From contig NWUY0300059672.1 in assembly GCA_004151065.3 (NCBI GenBank), forward strand, positions 27,627-38,143: a stretch of 10,517 nucleotides of DNA, given 5' to 3'. Each line of letters starts with the position of its first letter. Position 1 is the stretch's first letter. The DNA comes from Larix sibirica. Lineage: Eukaryota > Streptophyta > Pinopsida > Pinales > Pinaceae. Positions 7,738-10,517 of the stretch are shown here, in pieces. A program made the position numbers and the translations under genes. Below the pieces are notes generated by a model that saw nothing but the letters and a program-made list of their open reading frames with translations, was not told where the DNA came from and searched no databases.

Positions 7738-8953
7738 AGTAAAATAATCCCAGATTGAGTGACAAGTGATCAGATATCTTCAAGTGCTCATGACCTTCCT
7801 CTTTAAAATGGCTACATGCTTAGAGTGAACAAATCCCCAACAAAACCTTGCAAAAGAATATTCTCAAAGGAGTTGCTTCATTATTTCCATTTTGAAGTTA
7901 AAAACGTCAAGCCCATCCAAGAGACATCTTTTACGAACCTTGTCTTGGTAGAAAGACCATAGTAACGCACTAGCACACTAACACCTAGAGTTTGTGGTTA
8001 ACCTAAATCTCCTTATCCAACATATCTTTGCATCAAGGTTGAGTTGATGCCATTCATGAAGAAAAAAACACAAATTCCCTCCTAATTATGCCAATAGTGA
8101 CCAACTATCTGTATTCATTTTGAACAACTCCTCTTATGGAATAAGACCGATAATATGTGTAATAATATGTTAATCTATGGAAAACATGGCAAACTCATGT
8201 GCAATGGATTTGCAATCCTTCCAAAAGTGAGTAATGAAATCCCACAAATCTGTCTCATAAAAGAACCTTTTCTTAGTCATTCATCACCCTTGATATTGAG
8301 GAATGTCTACAACACACAACCCAACAACTTCCAAATCCAAATCACTCTTATGGCCAAATCCCATTCCCTTTGATCACCTAACAGCAAGCGAGTTACATTC
8401 CTCCATGTTTTCCATCTACCTCTATTAATAAAAAAACTTGAGGCCTAGAATCCATGGAGAGGTGAAATTATATCACACAATCCAAAATACCTCCTAATAT
8501 TATCAATGTGTTGTGTTGTAAGAAGATAATGTTTGAACAATGCATGACCAAGAGAGTGATGTAGAGTGACAAGACCTCCATGTGGGTGAGTAAAAATGCA
8601 ACAAAACAAATTCACTCATATTTCATAAATCTATGTAATATGAATCCATCACACATAATAATAGTTAAACATAACTCACTATGTAGAAATAAACCACAAC
8701 ATAACTATACAAAATTTATTATTCAAATTTGCCAAGCTCTCAAGCCTCCATTACAAGAATTTGAAAAGAGTGTTAGTATCTCTTGCTTCTAATCAATTAA
8801 AAACAATACAACCTCTTTTCACACAACTATAATCTATTAAGAGAAATATTTTCTCTAAATATTGCTCGAGTGTTTAACCCTAGAATGATACAACATAATT
8901 GACCAATGTCTCTTGTCATCACTACAACCACTAATTGGAGGTTTGCTCAAGGC
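7738..8953. other. No identifiable gene; decayed repeat-like sequence
   Basis: There are short open frames on both strands (for example plus 8155-8373 and 8580-8792, minus 8448-8615) but no domain, signal peptide or splice structure. The minus strand gives several coding-like runs broken by stops and frame changes between about 7800 and 8620, so this may be a worn transposable element, but no family motif was recognised. Confidence 0.4.
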
Positions 8954-8989
8954 CAAAACTATTTTTCTCATCAAGGGAAAATAGTTTTG
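8954..8989. repeat. Perfect 12-bp inverted repeat with 12-base loop
   Basis: CAAAACTATTTT (8954-8965) pairs exactly with AAAATAGTTTTG (8978-8989) around a 12-base loop. There is no gene close enough for it to act as a terminator, and plant genes do not use such signals. It is reported as structure only. Confidence 0.85.
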
Positions 8990-10517
8990 TAAACCAAGAT
9001 TAAAAGTTTCATAATTTCAAACCTTTGACTCCTATCTATCTAGTGGAAGAACAAATTGTTTCCTTTCAACACACCTCTCATCTCAAGTTGCATTTTCAAA
9101 TGGTGACTAAAATTATTAAAGTGAGAATATTTCATTTTTCGTTAATCATTTGAATGCCTTGTTGTGTCCCCCACTCCCCCTTCATTTTTTAGCAAAAGTA
9201 AAGTGTCCCTCTACTATATTTTGAAACTTTGCATGTTTTTATTATCATATATATCTTACTTTTGGTTTTTAAATCCTAACTTGTGGTCCTATGGTTAAAT
9301 AATTTACAATCTTGAATATGATTGCAATTAGTCTCTTCGTTACTCATGGAGTATTTATTACTTTCATGATGGATCATATGCTTGATTTAGAGATCTTGGC
9401 TTCTAGTTTATGATATTTGATGTTGGTTTAATTTTTTATATTCCTTTGGTATATCCTTGAGATGATTTATGATTGTGGAACTTAGATTCTTACTATGTAA
9501 TTGTCATGATTTGTCCATTGATACTTATCTGAATCTTGATTGTTATTTTGTATATCTTTTATGGTATAAATCCATGGCGTTTCTTAGGACTGAGATGAAT
9601 ATTCTCTTTTTCAGTTGATGGATTCCTTATTTTGATTCTCAATTGATTTTTGACATATGTTAATCCTTTCATTCTCATGGTGCTTATTGTGTTGACCTTC
9701 ATTGAATTCCTTGAAATATGGTTTGAAATTACGTTAATACCATACTTTATATCTGTGATCAGTTATGCATTCCAATGTGGATAAGTTTTGAGATAAGACA
9801 TGAAAAAATTGAAAAGCAACGTTATACTTGTTGAAAATGTATAAGCATTTAATATTAAGGATAACTCACACGATCTAATCAAATACTGGTGTTTCCAATG
9901 TCAAACAAGAGGGCTCAAAATGCAAAGTTAGTCACAATCCAAGAGTTAAAAAGAAATGAATTGAAAATGCAAGTTTCCTTTAGGGGATGAAATATTTTGA
10001 AGCAAAACCTTGCATCAAAATTCAGATGAAAAGGTGGAACATAGACATAATCTACATGATTACAAGAAAAATATCAACTCAACTCAGAAAAAAATAGAAT
10101 TGAAAGAACAAACCTTTCATAAATGATGAGTGAAAGATCGTCACTAAATAATGAATACTCTGAAAAAGAAAGAGAGAATATCAGTGTTGCAATTGGTTTG
10201 AAAAAATCCATGGTTCATAAGGAAACAAGTGCTCATGTAGCCTCTTGGAAAATAGTAATCACTATGAAATACTAGAGATAAAACAACTCAACCAAGTTGT
10301 GTTTGGTACTCGGCTATCTGAGAATTGAATTTCATTTTCTATTTTCCTAGTTTCTAATGGTCAATCATTGTGGACCTACCTTCTAGGAAAATCAAGAACT
10401 AAAAATCATCTCCTCTTATGATGGCTAAGATATCAACGATTCTAAGTAATTCTTCATTCAATATCAACTTTGCTTTGTGTTGAATATTGTAACTTCTAAG
10501 AATATTATATTTGTACC
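8990..10517. other. AT-rich intergenic sequence, nothing recognised
   Basis: Both strands are closed by frequent stops. The segment 9220-9760 is T-rich on the plus strand and 9780-10200 is A-rich. No domain, RNA gene or LTR end was identified. A near-perfect hairpin at 10459-10489 (CAATATCAAC against GTTGAATATTG, one base missing in an arm) lies close to the window end. Confidence 0.5.

Noticed and set aside
8448-8615. 56-codon minus-strand open frame with a protein-like composition
   Set aside because: No domain or homologue is recognised, it has no clear start, and it is closed by stops at both ends. Not supportable as a gene.
10459-10489. Near-perfect hairpin close to the window end, possible small inverted-repeat element
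   Set aside because: The arms are only 10-11 bases with one gap, there is no flanking duplication, and the context is cut by the window end.

Overview
This is an AT-rich stretch of plant nuclear DNA. Three things point to a land plant, most likely a seed plant: a two-exon phytosulfokine (PSK) peptide-hormone precursor gene, a typical plant L1-type LINE whose first ORF combines a DUF4283-like domain with a CCHC knuckle, and a plant-style TATA promoter. The decayed repeats and sparse genes would suit a conifer-like or other large genome, but the sequence alone does not settle the species.

Layout. Positions 1-1040 hold no gene I can identify. Positions about 1040-4990 are an old, heavily mutated LINE on the minus strand. 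Its 5' side lies near 4990 and carries a DUF4283/zinc-knuckle ORF1. This is followed, going down in coordinate, by an APE-type endonuclease, a linker, a reverse transcriptase and a C-terminal tail. It has many stops, frameshifts and changed catalytic residues. Positions about 5053-5505 hold a degenerate second copy of the 3' half of a PSK gene (intron plus exon 2), with two nonsense codons and a destroyed hormone pentapeptide. Positions 6100-6709 hold the apparently intact PSK gene on the minus strand (exon 1 6589-6709, exon 2 6100-6227, joined product 82 residues), with a TATA box at 6813-6820 and candidate regulatory motifs up to about 7344. Its 3' flank (5953-6094) carries nested tandem repeats, including a perfect 44-bp duplication that ends six bases from the stop codon. 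Positions 7260-10517 contain no recognisable gene, only small repeats and hairpins.

Biology. The only gene likely to work is the PSK precursor. It encodes a secreted proprotein. By analogy with known PSKs, it would be sulfated on two tyrosines by TPST in the Golgi, cleaved by subtilases in the apoplast, and sensed by LRR receptor kinases (PSKR). The most interesting part of the window is the pair formed by the live gene and its dead relative about 1 kb away. The relative shows the loss of each processing feature in turn: dibasic site, sulfation aspartate, pentapeptide and stop codon. The LINE lies directly beside this dead copy.
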